Shown here one piece after another: positions 54,691 to 64,000 of a stretch of 64,000 bases of DNA (positions are counted from its first letter, which is position 1; each line of letters begins with the position of its first letter). Made by a program: the position numbers and the translations under genes. Source of the stretch: Euphorbia lathyris (Eukaryota > Streptophyta > Magnoliopsida > Malpighiales > Euphorbiaceae); the NCBI RefSeq assembly GCF_963576675.1, contig NC_088919.1, positions 44,972,501-45,036,500 of the forward strand, in the 5' to 3' direction. The notes under the pieces were generated by a model. That model did no database searches. It was not told the DNA's origin and saw nothing but the letters and a program-made list of their open reading frames with translations.

Positions 54691-56450
54691 TTTCACAGAT
54701 TATTTGGGAATGTCAATTACGTTTTATTGACGAGTTATGTGCCATTTTGACAGGATTCAATCAAGCAGCAGAAGGATCGAACCTGCATTTTATATAAACT
54801 ATGTCAACACTTGCACAAACTTAAAATCGAATAGCACCCGTTAGTAGTATTAGACCTATCAATTATTTAGAGAAAAGTTGAAAGGTAAACACTGTTAGCA
54901 GACAAGTGGAAAACAATGAGCATAACCCGTCTGTGAAGACCAAATCGAGCAGCAAACAATTGAAGATTACATTCATTCAATACTAGTAGAACATTCACCT
55001 TCCCAATTAAATACAGGATGTGGAACCATTTCTAGTCTGAAATCTAACTCAACAGTCTTAAGTCTCAACTACCACTGGCTTTCCTGATAAGAAAGAAACA
55101 TAAAGTCTTCGACTTTATTCGTCTATTAATCGGGGTTATCATAACCCTGATCGCGTTAGATGAGATGCGAAGAAAAACTGAACCAACTCCCTCCCTGAAA
55201 GAATATTAAAAACAAATGTATTGGCTTATCAGCTACTTAAGCATACTTCTGAAACTCCATTGAAACCAAGAATCTACAGCCTTTGCAACCACATCCATAT
55301 CCATTCTCTCTAGTAAGAAAAGGCTAATTCTACTTCCGATCGCGGGTTGAACAGTTTGTGGATATTCCTGCCAGAATTATGCTATGAACATCACTATCCT
55401 CCTAAGAAACAAAGTTCAGATATTGAATAAAGCTTATTATCAACAACCAACTAATTCTTCACCTAAACATGTATCATTTATCACCAAAATTAACTGAAGT
55501 TGTTTGCCTAATTTTTCTCTATCTTCTAGAAGGGCAGACCGACACAGAAGAAAAGAAATCCAATAGTTGAGTAGTATTAAGTAAAAGTTACCATAAATAA
55601 TCAAAAGTGACAGAATTGACAACTGAACATAATTTATTTTTCTTAAAGTTCAAAAATTCAGAACCAGGAACAAGAGATTATTAGCACAAAATGTTCAAAC
55701 TTCAAACCCTAGAAATTAAAACATGCTTGAACACATTAAATAAAACAAAATATGACCCAAAAAGGAATTAAGCTAAAGAAGAGGATAAAGAGAAAGTGAA
55801 AACTAACCCAAATGTCAGTAAGAAAGAAAGGAATCAATTTGAATACACAAATTCTCCTTTACTATTTGGGTGAGTTCATACAACCTGCATTGCAGAAACA
55901 AACAGCAAAAGCAACCCACATAAGAAATAAAAGGAGATAGACAACTTAGACAAAGAAACAGAAAATTAACATGTAAAAAAAGAAAAATGTGCAGCAGCCT
56001 TGACCTTGGACTTGGAAACACAGCAAGTTCAACTATTTTTCAGCCAATGGATGGAAGTCAGACAAGTAAAGTTTCAGTCTTTTTGTGTTACTTGAAAGGG
56101 GAAAATAACAAAAAGATGAAGAAACAGTCTACAAGTAAGCCATTTTTATTGAAACTGAAACTGTGCAAAAAAGAGTGAGAGTGGGTGGTTCCTCTGTAGA
56201 AGAAATAAAACTGAGTGAAACTGAGTGAAAAGCAATACTAAAAAACAAGAGGAAAAAGGAGGAAATTGAACAAAGAATTATCTTTATTTTTGTTTAATTA
56301 TTTCTATGACAGAGAAGAAAATGGAAGAAATTTAATTCTATTGATTTCTGTGCAGCAATAGTAATAATAAATAATAATGATAACAGTAAAAAGAATAAGG
56401 GATGAAGAAGAAGAAGAAGATGGTGGATTGGAGAGGTATAAATGGGGGGC
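54691..56450 (-). other. 5' leader region of the WRKY gene, probably with an intron
   Basis: A splice acceptor-like ATAAAATGCAG/GTTCG on the minus strand at about 54783-54793 suggests that a 5' UTR intron ends 92 bp before the start codon. The rest is AT-rich and lacks a coding frame. A CTT/TCT-rich stretch (GAAGAAGAAGAAGAAG on the plus strand, 56405-56420) and a TATA-like TTTATA on the minus strand near 56440 mark a plausible transcription start. Confidence 0.45.
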
Positions 56451-56513
56451 GTTAGATAGAAAGACTAGTGATAGTGAATAGGTACAGCCAACTAACTGTC
56501 TCTCTTTGGAAAT

Positions 56514-56519
56514 TTGACT
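56514..56519 (+). promoter_or_regulatory. W-box core upstream of the WRKY gene
   Basis: TTGACT, the WRKY-binding core, lies about 75 bp upstream of the TATA-like motif. Autoregulation of WRKY genes through W-boxes is well known, but a single 6-bp match is weak evidence. Confidence 0.3.
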
Positions 56520-56615
56520 CTTGCTCCTATTTTTTCTTTTTAAATATTAGTAAGAGTGGAGGAGCCACTTCCCAAGGCTCCAAAACTTAACCCAATTCTA
56601 GTAGGAGACTTCTGA

Positions 56616-57047
56616 AGTGGTCCAGGAACAAACGTTTCCGAGATCGTTCAGATGATACCATATCAACGGTTAAATCAGTTCAATGATATAGTCTCAGAAC
56701 CACGTCGACCAGATGATCTAAGATTCGATTCCTGATAGATTCATTTATTGATTTAATTGCAGGATATGGTAATATGAGTCTGTGTTGTACACGTTGTAAG
56801 CACAGCTGACATTTGCGTGTAGGGTGTGTCGGAGATTAATATAAGATCTATGATTGAGTCTTAACTATCGGCTTGAACTTTTGGTTCAACTGGTTCCATG
56901 ATATGGTATGAGAGCCTCTTGGACCATCGAGCAGTTTTGTCAATAACAGTTAAGATTCAATCATAGATCATATATTAATCTCTGACAAACAATACCAACA
57001 TAATATCATATGAGCAGTTTCGGATCAGTTTAGTCTGGGACCATTTC
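56616..57047. repeat. Foldback repeat (MITE-like)
   Basis: AAGTGGTCCAGGAACAAAC at the left and AAATGGTCCCAGACTAAAC inverted at the right. Nearer the centre, GAGATTAATATAAGATCTA / GAGATTAATATATGATCTA arms continue into ATGATTGARTCTTAAC. It has inverted structure over most of its length, no coding capacity and no clear target duplication. Confidence 0.5.
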
Positions 57048-59395
57048 ATAACTTTTCTAATTTTAGTACACAGTAACGAATTAAGGATTTACTCTATAGC
57101 TGAATTAATAAATTTTTTGGTGTTATTTGTTCAAAAAATTAAAGTTTATATACAAAAAAAATTAAAGTTTATATACACTTTTCACAGAGTTTCTAATGGT
57201 TTTTCAATGACCAGTAAATGTTCAAGCTCCCTTACTCCGTGCATTTGTTCTTGCTAGGACACTCATGTCCTCTTTCTAGATAGAATCATAACGTCACCTA
57301 GAATCTCTTCTTACAATGTGGAGTTTTGGGTGGATGAAGGTGTAACAAACCCCTCGCACTCTCATACTCTCACCTTCAAAATCCGATTTAATTTATCGTA
57401 TTAGTTAACATTAATGGTATTCTAAAACACGGGCAAAGATCATTGTGTTTTCAAATTATCTTTCAAGTGTGAAAAGGATTCAAGAAAAGATAGAAACAAT
57501 TCACCATATGTTTTACATCAAGTAATATATGGAGTGACTTTTGATATAGTAGTAAAAGCAATAGGTTTAGATGGATGACTCATTAAGTTCTCGTTGAAAT
57601 ATGATTCGCGCAAAAAGAAATATTTGTCATTCCTTGGTTATTAGGAACAACTAAAGAATGTCTAGAGATGGGAAATTACCTCATGACTTTTTATTTCACT
57701 AAGACTAGATAATATTTGCTTATAGAGACAAAAAAGACCGAGTCATTCCTCAATTATGTATTATAATAGCACATAATGAGGGTATGTTTGGTTATATTAT
57801 TAGTTGAGAGTTGTTTGATGTTATTGTCAGTTATTTATTATTAGCTTATTGATAATTAGTGTTTGATAAAATTCTGATAAATAATTTTTGTTGGTATATA
57901 AAATATCTGCTATACATATTTTAAATTAATTAAGAAAATTAAAAAAATAAAACAATAACAAAAATAATATAAATTAATTTATGGTCAGAAAGTCCCCTAG
58001 ATTTTATTTGTCCATCTTTATATTTTGATTTGCATTAATGTCTTTTTTTTTCTTAAAAAAATAACTTATTGAACGGAACAAGATGTTCTTACTTCAATAA
58101 TAATATTATCGAGATGGAAATAAAATTAAAAAGCAAAAATATTTTGTGAAAAAAAATCATTTTATCAAAATCATAGAAATAAATAAATAAAAATTGTAAA
58201 AGAAACTTTTCATGAAAGCAACAAAAAAAACTATTTTCCATTAAAAATCTAACCATTATTATTTTATAAATCTAATTAAACATTATATACTCCTAAAAAT
58301 TGGGTAATTAGAGTAAAAAACTAAAAGTGTAGAAACAAACACCATTTTAAGCATATAGAAAATTGAGTCTCCGTTAATTAATAAAATAATTAATTCTAAA
58401 CATAAAATTTGATTAAAATGTTTAATACATATTTTATATGTATTAAAAAATGTACATTAGATATATAAAATAATATTTTCAGCTCATTAAAAAATCAAAT
58501 TCAAATATATATGAAATAAATAATATACTTTTAATCGAATTTGATATTCATAACACATTTTTTTTACTGGATGATGCTTAATATGTATGAATCTAATTAG
58601 TTGAATGTTTACTCTCTTAAATACAAAACTTATGAGTTTAATCGGCTAAAATCGAAAAGATCAATAGCCTCAAAATGTTTGTTTCGTTGATATTATTCAT
58701 GATTTTGATTTATACGAGTTTAGAGTATAAATCACATTTAAATAACTATTGTTGGGTCTACTCCAACTTTTGAATTGGCTTTTTTAGCTGCCTATTGATA
58801 TGCGTTAAGATTGGTTCTATTGATACACTCTACCAAAGTTAGTAGTCAAGTATATAGAAAGTAATATCTAAGCGTAATAATGAAAAAATAGGAGAAAATT
58901 ATCTATTTATAAGCTTCATTCATATGAAGTTTGCCTTTTACCTGCACACTAGTGTCGTTTCCTTGTTGGCTTCTCCTTCATTTACTTTTAGAGGATGATG
59001 AGCTTTAGAAAGCGAACAGGATATTTGTTTGGACTTGGCCCGAAACAGATGTCCCCTCCACCTTCTCATTTTAAACATTATGTTTAGAGGTAGACTTCTT
59101 TGATTATAGTCTTTGGTGAATTGTCTTTTCTTGTCTTGGAGAAATGTTTTTGAGGTGTGTAGATATAAAATCTAGAGGCCGCAGAATAAGATCCACGCTC
59201 ACTACTACACTCAATAATATTTGGTCGAGTCCAATTTCTAAATTGACTTTTTTTAGTTGCTTGGGATAGACTCTCTAAGTACATTCTAATCCTAATATTA
59301 TAACCAAACAGAATATAAAAAGTTATGTCAGAGAAAAATAAAAATTACCTATTTACAATTTTTCATTAATATGAAAATACCATTTTACTTCTTAC
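57048..59395. other. AT-rich spacer without genes
   Basis: No gene recognised. At 58745-58950 and 59217-59395 two diverged direct copies share TCYAATTTYTRAATTGRCTTTTTTAG, AAAATTA-CTATTTA-AA and CATTAATATGAA-type words, so an old repeat is present. The rest is low-complexity A/T sequence. A start-like GGGTATGTTTGGTTATATTA at 57780 resembles a hAT MITE end, but I found no partner. Confidence 0.45.
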
Positions 59396-59403
59396 CTAGG
59401 CGG

Positions 59404-60239
59404 CAGGCCCGTCCCTGAGCATGGACGAGAGGGGCGCCTGCCCAGGGCCCATGGATGAAAGAGGCCAAATTATAGTAATGTATGGTATTATTATAGGCTT
59501 TTAAACTATACTTGATTAAATTCAAAAAGAAAATATACTTCGATTAAAAACATTATTATAAGATTCTTTCCAAATTAAAAATCTTGACATTAGATTAAAT
59601 TCAAAAAGAAATTATACTTGATTAAAAATATGGGCATCAGTTACTAAGTAGTGTTTCTAAATTCTCTAATTTATCTCACATTATTTCCAAATTTCTTAAT
59701 AAAAATGTTGGACATCAATTCCCTAATTTATCTCAGAGTCTTTTCATAATTATCTCTCTCACCCATTATTCCTAACAAAATTTCTAATTTATCTCTCTCG
59801 TCTTTGTAAAACTCTATCAGATTCTGATTTACTTGGTCTTCAAAGACAATTTGGAAGAAACACATCAAAATCTTCCAATTTCAAGAACTAGCCACTAAAG
59901 CCCGTTAAGTGAGATGATTTTCAGAGTTGATTTTTCATTTTTCTGTTATCATAATCTATTAGAACTATTTCATAATCTATTAAATTTGAATTTGAATTTA
60001 GAAATGCTCATAGACATCATTTTGTATAAGAAATTGGGTAATTAAAGGAATATAAAATGTTTTTTGATATGAAATGTTTTTATTAGATTGTTTGTTAAAT
60101 GTAACAAAAAAATGTCATGTTTAAAGTAATATTCTTTTATACAATTGACTTTTCTATTTTATTTCTTACTTGTACTTATTTATTAGGGCCTCAATTAGTA
60201 ACTTACCTCTGGGTCTCTAAAACCCCAGGATCGGCCCTG
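59404..60239. mobile_element. Non-autonomous hAT element with perfect target duplication
   Basis: Left terminus CAGGCCCGTCCCTGAGCATG, right terminus inverted CAGGGCCGATCCTGGGGTTT. The 8-bp duplication CTAGGCGG is exact (59396-59403 and 60240-60247). CAGGGCCG termini with 8-bp duplications are typical of hAT. At 836 bp, with an AT-rich, repetitive interior and no transposase, it is a Ds-like derivative. Confidence 0.9.
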
Positions 60240-60416
60240 CTAGGCGGTGGAGCGATGTCTATTGTGGATCTATCCGAAATAAGTATTAATTGAAATTTGG
60301 ATTCAATAACACATTAAAAATGAAAAAGAAATAAATATACATATAAGACTAAACACTGTCTAGTTCCCATCTCATTCTGGCGTTTTTATTTCATATAGAT
60401 GATCTTTCTCTTTCAC

Positions 60417-63400
60417 TTTTTTTTTGGTAAGAAGGGAAGAAAAAAAAACAAACAAACAAAAACCTAACCCGGGATCAGTCTAGGAAGACTGACCCCAATC
60501 CTATCCTCAAGAAGAGAAGGTAACAGAAAAGAAGGAGGAACGGAAAGGGTAGAAACACCTAACATCCCCCCATGCCCAGCAGCTGCCAAGCGATCCGCCA
60601 CGCGGTTTTGCTCCCTATAAATATGGGAGAAGGTAAGAGAATCGAAGGCAGGACGAAGCCTCAAGATGGCTTTAATGAGATTCTGACTCTTAAGACAAAC
60701 AGCCTGTCTATCCGAAATCCTGTTGATAGCCTCCAAATTGTCAGACTCCACCGAAAGTCTTTTAACACCCATGCGAATGGCGAGTTTAATGCCAGACAAG
60801 ATCCCCCAGAGCTCTGCAGTAAAGGAGGAGCCCGTACCTAAGTTATGGGTAAACCCAGCCAGCCAGGCGCCACTAGCATCCCGAAGAACTCCACCAGCAG
60901 CAATTCTGCCATTACTAAGGCAGGAGCCATCCGTATTCAACTTGACAACCCCTTCCCTGGGCTTCCTCCAACCAACTAACTGGACCTCTTTAACCGGGGA
61001 GGGGTGAACCAGGGGCTCTCCTTCAAAACTCTTTGTAATAACAGAGAGTTTTTTCGAGAAGTAAAACCGGAGGTCAGGAATAAAGACAGTCTTCTCAGCA
61101 AATAACTCTTCATTCCTCCATTTCCACATTTGGTGACAAATAATAGCGAAGAGAATAGCCCCGTGCTCCATACTGGCCAACAAATTCCCATTAACGGCTT
61201 CAGAGAACCAGTCAATATCAGAGAACCCCATAAAGGAAGGAAGGATGTGGTGAGGAAGGACCCCTTCCCAAACCTTTCTACTATTCGGGCAATCCCTCAA
61301 AGCATGGCACAAGGTTTCCACATGGCCGCTGCATCTGCTACAGGCACAAGATACAGCCAAGTGCCTTCTGTGTCTATCTGCATTCGTGAGGAGCCTGTCT
61401 TTGACTCTCAGCCATAGGAAACTCCTAATGCGGTAGGGGACTTTGAGGGCCCAAATGGACTTCCAAATTTCCAAAGGAGGATCAGCCCTATTAGGGGTAA
61501 AAGCTTCATAGGCCGATTTGCAAGAATAAGAACCATTATTAGTCAAGGCCCAGCAGTGTCTGTCCTTATCCTCCTCCTGATTACTAATCTTCACACCTCT
61601 AATATTAAGGAGGGTCTCCAGGCTAAGAAAGGAGTCGAACTTAGACCAGATCCAGTCTCCCTCCGAGTCCACCACATCAGCAATTCTCCAGGAGAGGAGA
61701 TCATTCGGCGGAGGGGCGATGCACACCTCAATCAACGGTTTGTCACCAATCCAGGTGTCATACCAGAAACTAATGGATCTCCCATTACCCACCTCCAAGC
61801 CAATCCCCGTACAGAACTCAGCAAAAACAGCACTAAGCCCTTTCCAGAGGAAGGAACAGCTGACAACCCTCTCCTTCGGGCCACCAAAGATTCTATCTTT
61901 CCTATACTTGCCGCACAAAAGACGAACCCAAAGGGAGGAGGGGGATTGCCACATTCTCCAAAGAAGCTTCATTAACAGGACTTTATTATTGTCCTTAGCT
62001 TGCCTTATACCAAGACCCCCCCTGCTCTTAGGCTGGCAGGCTTCCTTCCAAGGGACCAGGTGAATCTTCCTCCCATCCCCAGACTCTCCCCACAGAAAAC
62101 GCCGATTAATTTTATCAAGGTCGTTGAGGACAGGCTCAGGGAGCTTACAGGCTTGCATGATGTGATTTGGAGCAGCGCAGTTGATAGACTGGATTAAAGT
62201 AAGGCGACCTGCAAGGGAAAGAGAATTAGCTTTCCAGCTAGCACACAAACCGTTAGATTTATCCAAAATGTCTTTAAAAGAGGCTTTGGACACCCTGTCA
62301 CTATGAAGAGGGACCCCAAGGTATTTCCCAAACGATTGAGTCAGGGGAATGCCAGACATCTCACTCAGTCTTCTACACAAGCTATTATCCATATTCTTGG
62401 AACAAAGCATACGGGATTTATGGATGTTAATCTTCTGGCCAGAAGCCTCACAAAAGCAGTCGAGGATATCCATCACAGCCTTAATTTGTTCCTCATTACC
62501 CTCCACAAAAAGCATGACATCATCAGCAAAGAGTAAATGGGTAACAGGGGGGCAATGTCTGTTGATGGAAACAGGGTGGAGAGTCCCTTTGCTCACCGCC
62601 TCTTGGATCAGGTGAGACAATCTTTCCATGGCAATAACAAAAAGGAAGGGGCTCATAGGATCCCCTTGACGAATACCCCTGGATGGAGAGAACTCATCCG
62701 ACATATCCCCATTGATCATAACCTGGAAAACAGGAGAGGAGATACACTTTCCAATCAAATTCCTCCAGTTCTCCGGGATACCAGCTTTGGCTAAACTATC
62801 CAGAAGAAAGCTCCAGTTCAACCTATCATAGGCTTTCTCCAGATCCAGCTTGAGAGCCACGATCCCTTTCTTGCCTTTCTTAATCTTCATAGAATGGACA
62901 ACCTCCTGGGCAATAACAACGTTATCCATCAATTGTCTTCCAGGAACAAAGCTCCCTTGATTTTGGCTGATAATATCCGGAAGGATCTTCCAGATTCTAT
63001 TAGCCACAATCTTAGTAATAGCTTTATACAAGACATTACAAAGACTGATGGGTCTCATCTGGAGAAAGGAAGAAGGCTTGGCAACCTTAGGAATCAAGAC
63101 AAGGAGGGTTTTATTAACCAAACTGATATCGTTCGAACCACCAAAGACACCTAACACAAAGCTGTATATACCCTCTTTAACAGTGTCCCAGTGTTTATGA
63201 TAGAAACTAGCGGGGATACCATCAATACCAGGAGCCTTAGTGGAACCGATGCTGGAGAAGGCCAGATCAATCTCTTTAAGCTCAATGGGATGGAAAGCAT
63301 TATTAATAGCATCCTCCCCCAAACGAGGAAAGGAAATGCCAGAGTGGGCACTCTCTAGGTCCACAGCTTCCTCTCTGAACAGGTCCTTGTAGAAATCAAG

Positions 63401-64000
63401 GGCAAGGCGCCGAATGTCCTCCTCCTCAAAAATCCACTCACCACTGGCGTCTTTAATAGCCTCGATCCTATTTCGCTGTCTCCTAATGATCGTTGAGAGG
63501 TGGAAAAACCTGGTATTCCGGTCCCCGTCTTGAATCCAAGCCTTCCTAGATTTCTGGAACCACAGAAGCTCTTCATGTCTAAGCACAGCTTCCAACTCGT
63601 TCTGAAGAGCTCTTAGGTGACCATTCAGGCTATGATCAAAACGAACCTCCAAGCAACGCTGAACACCTTCCATTCTCCTCAAGAGTTTGTTCTTCCTCCT
63701 GATAATATGACTAAAAGTATTTTTATTCCAAACAGCCACATTCCTCCTGAATTCCTCAGTAGCGAGGAGAACATCAGAGTGGGGATGCCAATTGCTTTTA
63801 ACGAAATCCTTAAACTCGGGGTGAGACTCCCAAGCCACCAGATACCTAAAAGGTCTATTACCTTTCAGCCGATTTCCTTTGACCAAATTAATGAGGATAG
63901 GGCAATGGTCTGAGTGACGGAAAGGGAGATTAAGTACCTTGACCTCAGAAAACCTATAAATCGCTGCAACATTAGCGTACACCTTATCCAACCTAACAAA
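60417..64000 (-). mobile_element. L1-type LINE with intact ORF2, cut by the window end
   Basis: The poly-A tail (T run 60417-60425 on the plus strand) follows CTTACC at the 3' end, and ORF2 runs from there past base 64000. The 5' part (rest of the endonuclease, ORF1) is outside the window, so length and target duplication cannot be judged. Confidence 0.9.
60464..64000 (-). CDS. LINE ORF2 protein (endonuclease end, RT, zf-RVT, RNase H), partial at the window edge
   Basis: One uninterrupted frame of at least 1175 codons, open to the window edge (FVRL precedes MDKVYANVAAIYRF), so the first Met inside the window is not the true start. The endonuclease end has RHSDHCPIL with the catalytic SDH. 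RT: STKAPGIDGIP, PRQLMDNVV-like FVPGRQLMDNVV, ALKLDLEKAYDRL, RGIRQGDPMSP and FADDVMLF (about residues 488-491 from that Met). zf-RVT: ALKVPYRIRSFLWLRVKDRL with CACSRCSGHVETLCH. RNase H: NTDGSC, TAELWGIL, ESDNLEAI and VADRLAAAGHG, with all four acidic residues. The protein ends LIPG-stop. It would nick DNA and copy LINE RNA in the nucleus. An unbroken frame with all catalytic residues suggests recent insertion or activity. Confidence 0.92.
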   Translation of the reverse strand, partial: FVRLDKVYANVAAIYRFSEVKVLNLPFRHSDHCPILINLVKGNRLKGNRPFRYLVAWESHPEFKDFVKSNWHPHSDVLLATEEFRRNVAVWNKNTFSHIIRRKNKLLRRMEGVQRCLEVRFDHSLNGHLRALQNELEAVLRHEELLWFQKSRKAWIQDGDRNTRFFHLSTIIRRQRNRIEAIKDASGEWIFEEEDIRRLALDFYKDLFREEAVDLESAHSGISFPRLGEDAINNAFHPIELKEIDLAFSSIGSTKAPGIDGIPASFYHKHWDTVKEGIYSFVLGVFGGSNDISLVNKTLLVLIPKVAKPSSFLQMRPISLCNVLYKAITKIVANRIWKILPDIISQNQGSFVPGRQLMDNVVIAQEVVHSMKIKKGKKGIVALKLDLEKAYDRLNWSFLLDSLAKAGIPENWRNLIGKCISSPVFQVMINGDMSDEFSPSRGIRQGDPMSPFLFVIAMERLSHLIQEAVSKGTLHPVSINRHCPPVTHLLFADDVMLFVEGNEEQIKAVMDILDCFCEASGQKINIHKSRMLCSKNMDNSLCRRLSEMSGIPLTQSFGKYLGVPLHSDRVSKASFKDILDKSNGLCASWKANSLSLAGRLTLIQSINCAAPNHIMQACKLPEPVLNDLDKINRRFLWGESGDGRKIHLVPWKEACQPKSRGGLGIRQAKDNNKVLLMKLLWRMWQSPSSLWVRLLCGKYRKDRIFGGPKERVVSCSFLWKGLSAVFAEFCTGIGLEVGNGRSISFWYDTWIGDKPLIEVCIAPPPNDLLSWRIADVVDSEGDWIWSKFDSFLSLETLLNIRGVKISNQEEDKDRHCWALTNNGSYSCKSAYEAFTPNRADPPLEIWKSIWALKVPYRIRSFLWLRVKDRLLTNADRHRRHLAVSCACSRCSGHVETLCHALRDCPNSRKVWEGVLPHHILPSFMGFSDIDWFSEAVNGNLLASMEHGAILFAIICHQMWKWRNEELFAEKTVFIPDLRFYFSKKLSVITKSFEGEPLVHPSPVKEVQLVGWRKPREGVVKLNTDGSCLSNGRIAAGGVLRDASGAWLAGFTHNLGTGSSFTAELWGILSGIKLAIRMGVKRLSVESDNLEAINRISDRQAVCLKSQNLIKAILRLRPAFDSLTFSHIYREQNRVADRLAAAGHGGMLGVSTLSVPPSFLLPSLLEDRIGVSLPRLIPG

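Noticed and set aside
60572..63913. Many plus-strand frames of 60 to 139 codons opposite the LINE ORF2
   Set aside because: They are antisense shadows of one 1175-codon frame that has all the domain motifs.

Overview
The window is nuclear DNA of a flowering plant, most likely a core eudicot. It carries intron-rich plant genes (a lambda-class glutathione transferase, a plant-type TBC/RabGAP and a WRKY44/TTG2-type transcription factor). AT-rich introns and spacers surround them, and the elements between them are typical of plants: Tat-lineage and chromovirus Ty3/gypsy, Ty1/copia, hAT, Mutator, Stowaway, L1, RTE and a tRNA-derived SINE. I cannot name the species.

Layout. 1-2.8 kb: a complete 10-exon GST lambda gene (+), with a SINE in intron 4. 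3.0-13.5 kb: transposons. Two MITEs are followed by a decayed Ty1/copia element (- strand). That element is split by a 4.4 kb satellite-bearing LTR element (5187-9616, -) and by a Mutator-like element carrying an F-box fragment (10219-11760). 14.0-23.9 kb: an 18-exon TBC/RabGAP gene (+). Its last intron begins with a GC donor and holds an antisense RTE LINE nested in a TIR element. 25.0-27.4 kb: a direct duplication flanking a low-complexity foldback element. 27.4-45.9 kb: a nest consisting of a PIF/Harbinger-like MITE interrupted by a hAT element and by a decayed L1 LINE, with the hAT element itself interrupted by a 10 kb Tat-lineage gypsy element. 45.9-46.9 kb: a second Mutator-like element with a 9-bp target duplication. 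47.9-52.3 kb: a gag-protease-only chromovirus-like LTR element. 52.8-54.7 kb: the WRKY44-type gene (-), with its probable 5' leader reaching about 56.4 kb. 56.6-60.2 kb: spacer with a foldback repeat and a hAT element with a perfect 8-bp target duplication. 60.4-64.0 kb: an L1-type LINE (-) whose open frame runs off the window end.

The three host genes have no evident functional link and look like ordinary neighbours. The most interesting material is in the mobile elements. The satellite-bearing element at 5.2-9.6 kb shares a primer-binding site (17 of 19 bases) with the autonomous-type Tat element at 29.2-39.2 kb, so it looks like a non-autonomous Tat relative. Its satellite has three blocks with different periods (31, 39/40 and 38 bp). 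All are built round the same small dyad, CGTC-N4 to 6-GACG, whose spacer changes while the arms stay.

Exon boundaries were placed by eye from GT/AG (one GC/AG) sites and reading-frame continuity. All three host gene models give an exact multiple of three, with no internal stop in the exons as read.
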